Assembly: GCF_026130605.1 (NCBI RefSeq)
Contig: NZ_JANFAU010000001.1
Coordinates: forward strand, 124,001-188,000
Direction of reading: 5' to 3'
Source of the DNA: Sphingomonas lycopersici
GTDB taxonomy: Bacteria > Pseudomonadota > Alphaproteobacteria > Sphingomonadales > Sphingomonadaceae
Length of the DNA stretch: 64,000 nucleotides
Below are positions 62,589 through 64,000 of the stretch, in pieces. Under the pieces are notes generated by a model. The model saw nothing but the letters and a program-made list of their open reading frames with translations, did no database searches and was not told where the DNA came from. The stretch's first letter is position 1. Each line of letters begins with the position of its first letter. The translations under genes and the position numbers were made by a program.

Positions 62589-62981
62589 ATGACGGAGGCC
62601 ACCACGATCGAGCGGGACATCGCCGCCGCCGTTTCGGCGGCGAGGATCCGCCTTCGCTTCGATAGGGTCGTCATCGCGCTTGTCGCCCGATTGAAGGCGG
62701 CGCTGGATGACGTCGTACCGCAAGACCAAAGCATCGTCTTCACGCTGACCGCGCCGATCAGGCTTCCCGCGAAAACCGCGGCCGCGATCGAAGCGTTAGT
62801 GCGCGACGGCCTGGACGGCCGCGACATCCGCACGACGCTCCACGGCAACCATGTCCAGCTGCGCCGCGTCGCGGGCGTTTCGGCGGCGATGCCGAGGGTC
62901 GCCGGCTTCGTTCACAATCAGCCGTCGGACGGCGAGCATATCCTGGACCTCGCCCAAGCCCGGCTGCTCGAACGGAAATGA
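62589..62981 (+). CDS. Small protein of unknown function under a predicted FNR-type promoter
   Basis: I do not recognise this 130-residue soluble protein. It begins MTEATTIERDIAAAVSAARI and contains LKAALDDVVPQDQSIVFTLT and a C-terminal RLLERK. It has no signal or membrane segment. GGAG precedes the ATG at good spacing. It lies 61 bases before the TRIC-family gene on the same strand, so both may be read from the FNR-type promoter. Confidence 0.6.
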   Translation: MTEATTIERDIAAAVSAARIRLRFDRVVIALVARLKAALDDVVPQDQSIVFTLTAPIRLPAKTAAAIEALVRDGLDGRDIRTTLHGNHVQLRRVAGVSAAMPRVAGFVHNQPSDGEHILDLAQARLLERK

Positions 62982-63042
62982 CCCGCGCTGGCATCCACGC
63001 TGCACAATCTGCAATGACGACCGCGACCAGAGGGGCCTTGTG

Positions 63043-63699
63043 ATGAAATTCACCGACCATATCGACGGCCGCGTTCGCGATCGCGCGCTGACCGCGGTCG
63101 ATCTCGCTGCCACTTTCGTGCTGGCGACCGAATGCGCGCTGACCGGCGTGCGCGCCGATTTCGATCTGTTCGGCATCCTCGTGCTCGCCTTCGTCGGATC
63201 GGTCGGCGGCGGCGTGATGCGCGACCTTCTGCTCGGCGAACATCCCCCCGCGCCGTTGCGCGACTGGCGCTACGCGGCGCTCGCGGTCGCGGCGGCGACG
63301 GCAGTGCTCGCGGCATCGGTGACGTTGGGCGGCGTCGGCACGTTCACCCCGCCGATCGCGGTGGACATATTCGAGGCGGTCGGGCTCGCGCTGGCCGCGG
63401 TCGCAGGCGCGCGCAAGAGCGTGGACTATCGGATGAACGGCTCGAGCATCGTGGTCATCGCGACCGTCAACGGATGCGGCGGCGGGATCCTGCGCGACAT
63501 ATTGTGCGCGCGGGTGCCGCGCGTCCTGCACGAGGATTTCTATGCGACCGCCGCGCTGGCCGGCGCGACGCTGATGGTGCTGCTGATCGCCCGCTTCCGG
63601 CTGCGCAAGGATATCGCCGGCGCGATCGCGGGCGTCTCCATCTTCGCGCTGAGGACCGCCGCACTGCTCGGCGAATGGCGGCTGCCGCATCTGCGCTGA
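63043..63699 (+). CDS. Trimeric intracellular cation (TRIC) channel family protein (UPF0126/YadS type)
   Basis: This 218-residue membrane protein is made of two homologous halves, each with the family's glycine-rich bend: GGGVMRD at 55-61 and GGGILRD at 146-152. About seven membrane segments are expected. Bacterial TRIC proteins are potassium-permeable channels of unclear physiological role. A longer frame upstream overlaps the preceding gene, so the ATG at 63043 is preferred. Confidence 0.9.
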   Translation: MKFTDHIDGRVRDRALTAVDLAATFVLATECALTGVRADFDLFGILVLAFVGSVGGGVMRDLLLGEHPPAPLRDWRYAALAVAAATAVLAASVTLGGVGTFTPPIAVDIFEAVGLALAAVAGARKSVDYRMNGSSIVVIATVNGCGGGILRDILCARVPRVLHEDFYATAALAGATLMVLLIARFRLRKDIAGAIAGVSIFALRTAALLGEWRLPHLR

Positions 63700-63832
63700 T
63701 CGGGCTGCGCGGCTCGGCATAGGTCTACCAGGCGATCGCGCGGCGTTAGCCCGACACGGAATTCCCCCTCCTCTATTGCAAATCCCTCGCATTAGCTTAT
63801 GGAGACGCCGGTTCATTCGGGGGGTAGCGATC

Positions 63833-64000
63833 ATGTTGTTGCCGGTTGATTCCGCGCGTCCGTTTCGGCTGTCACGGGCGATCGTCCCGGCCGGGCTGTT
63901 GCTCGCCGCGCTCCCCGCCCAGGCCGAGGACGCGCCGGCAAGCGACAGGGAGGTGGTCGTCACCGCGGATCGCGCGAACAGCTTCGGCGCCGATTTCGTC
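63833..64000 (+). CDS. TonB-dependent receptor, 5' part only
   Basis: Only the first 56 residues are inside the window. They show a signal peptide (about 1-31, AALPAQAE) and a TonB box REVVVTADRANSFGADFV, the start typical of sphingomonad siderophore-type receptors. The frame runs off the right edge without a stop codon. Confidence 0.8.
   Translation, partial: MLLPVDSARPFRLSRAIVPAGLLLAALPAQAEDAPASDREVVVTADRANSFGADFV

Overview
The window looks like a chromosomal segment of a Sphingomonas-type alphaproteobacterium. It is GC-rich, its TonB-dependent receptors carry IVVTA-type N-terminal boxes, it has a complete Caulobacter-style Tad/Flp pilus cluster, and it uses many Tat-exported enzymes. No tRNA, rRNA, CRISPR array, transposase or phage gene was seen, so it reads as stable accessory and core chromosome rather than an island.

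Region 1 (1-21.5 kb) is a polyamine/GABA catabolic locus. It holds a PuuD-like gamma-glutamyl-GABA hydrolase (cut by the window edge), two Tat-exported spermidine-dehydrogenase-like flavoproteins, alanine dehydrogenase, succinate-semialdehyde dehydrogenase and GABA aminotransferase. It also holds a TonB receptor with a secreted cupin, a beta-propeller protein, a PQQ sugar-type dehydrogenase with a c-type cytochrome, a GabP-like permease, a Tat-exported amidohydrolase, a second cytochrome c, a beta-alanine/omega-amino-acid:pyruvate aminotransferase, a PuuR-like regulator and a dicarboxylate/amino-acid symporter. Six promoters in this region share seven copies of a palindrome, TGTGATCACA. The shared site ties outer-membrane uptake, periplasmic oxidation and cytoplasmic GABA breakdown into one apparent regulon. 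In the proposed route, spermidine is cleaved in the periplasm to 4-aminobutanal plus 1,3-diaminopropane. Electrons pass to cytochrome c. The C4 arm goes through GABA to succinate and the C3 arm through beta-alanine, with alanine dehydrogenase regenerating pyruvate for the transaminases.

Region 2 (21.7-27.7 kb) has a second TonB receptor, a NylB/beta-lactamase-type serine hydrolase, an unknown membrane protein and an alginate-export-like outer-membrane protein.

Region 3 (27.7-40.1 kb) is the Tad pilus locus. Minus strand: flp pilin, cpaB, cpaC, a short lipoprotein, cpaE, cpaF, tadB, tadC, a TPR lipoprotein and the prepilin peptidase cpaA. Plus strand: an unknown membrane protein and three TadE/TadG-type pseudopilin genes. 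An M23 peptidase follows.

Region 4 (40.8-54.8 kb) is mixed: a periplasmic molybdenum aldehyde oxidoreductase operon (paoABC plus an XdhC-type maturation factor), a small heat-shock protein with a ROSE-type RNA thermometer in its leader, a secreted acetamidase/formamidase-family protein, an MFS exporter divergent from a LysR regulator around a perfect palindrome, an MlaA-family protein, a YdeI-family protein, a ClC chloride transporter and an apparently catalytically dead alpha/beta hydrolase.

Region 5 (55.0-64.0 kb) has a 5.8-kb trimeric autotransporter adhesin followed in the same direction by a BamE-like and an OmpH/Skp-like periplasmic protein. After these come a small gene under a perfect FNR-type box, a TRIC-family channel and the start of another TonB receptor that runs off the right edge. 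Most long open frames opposite these genes are GC-bias shadows and were left out.
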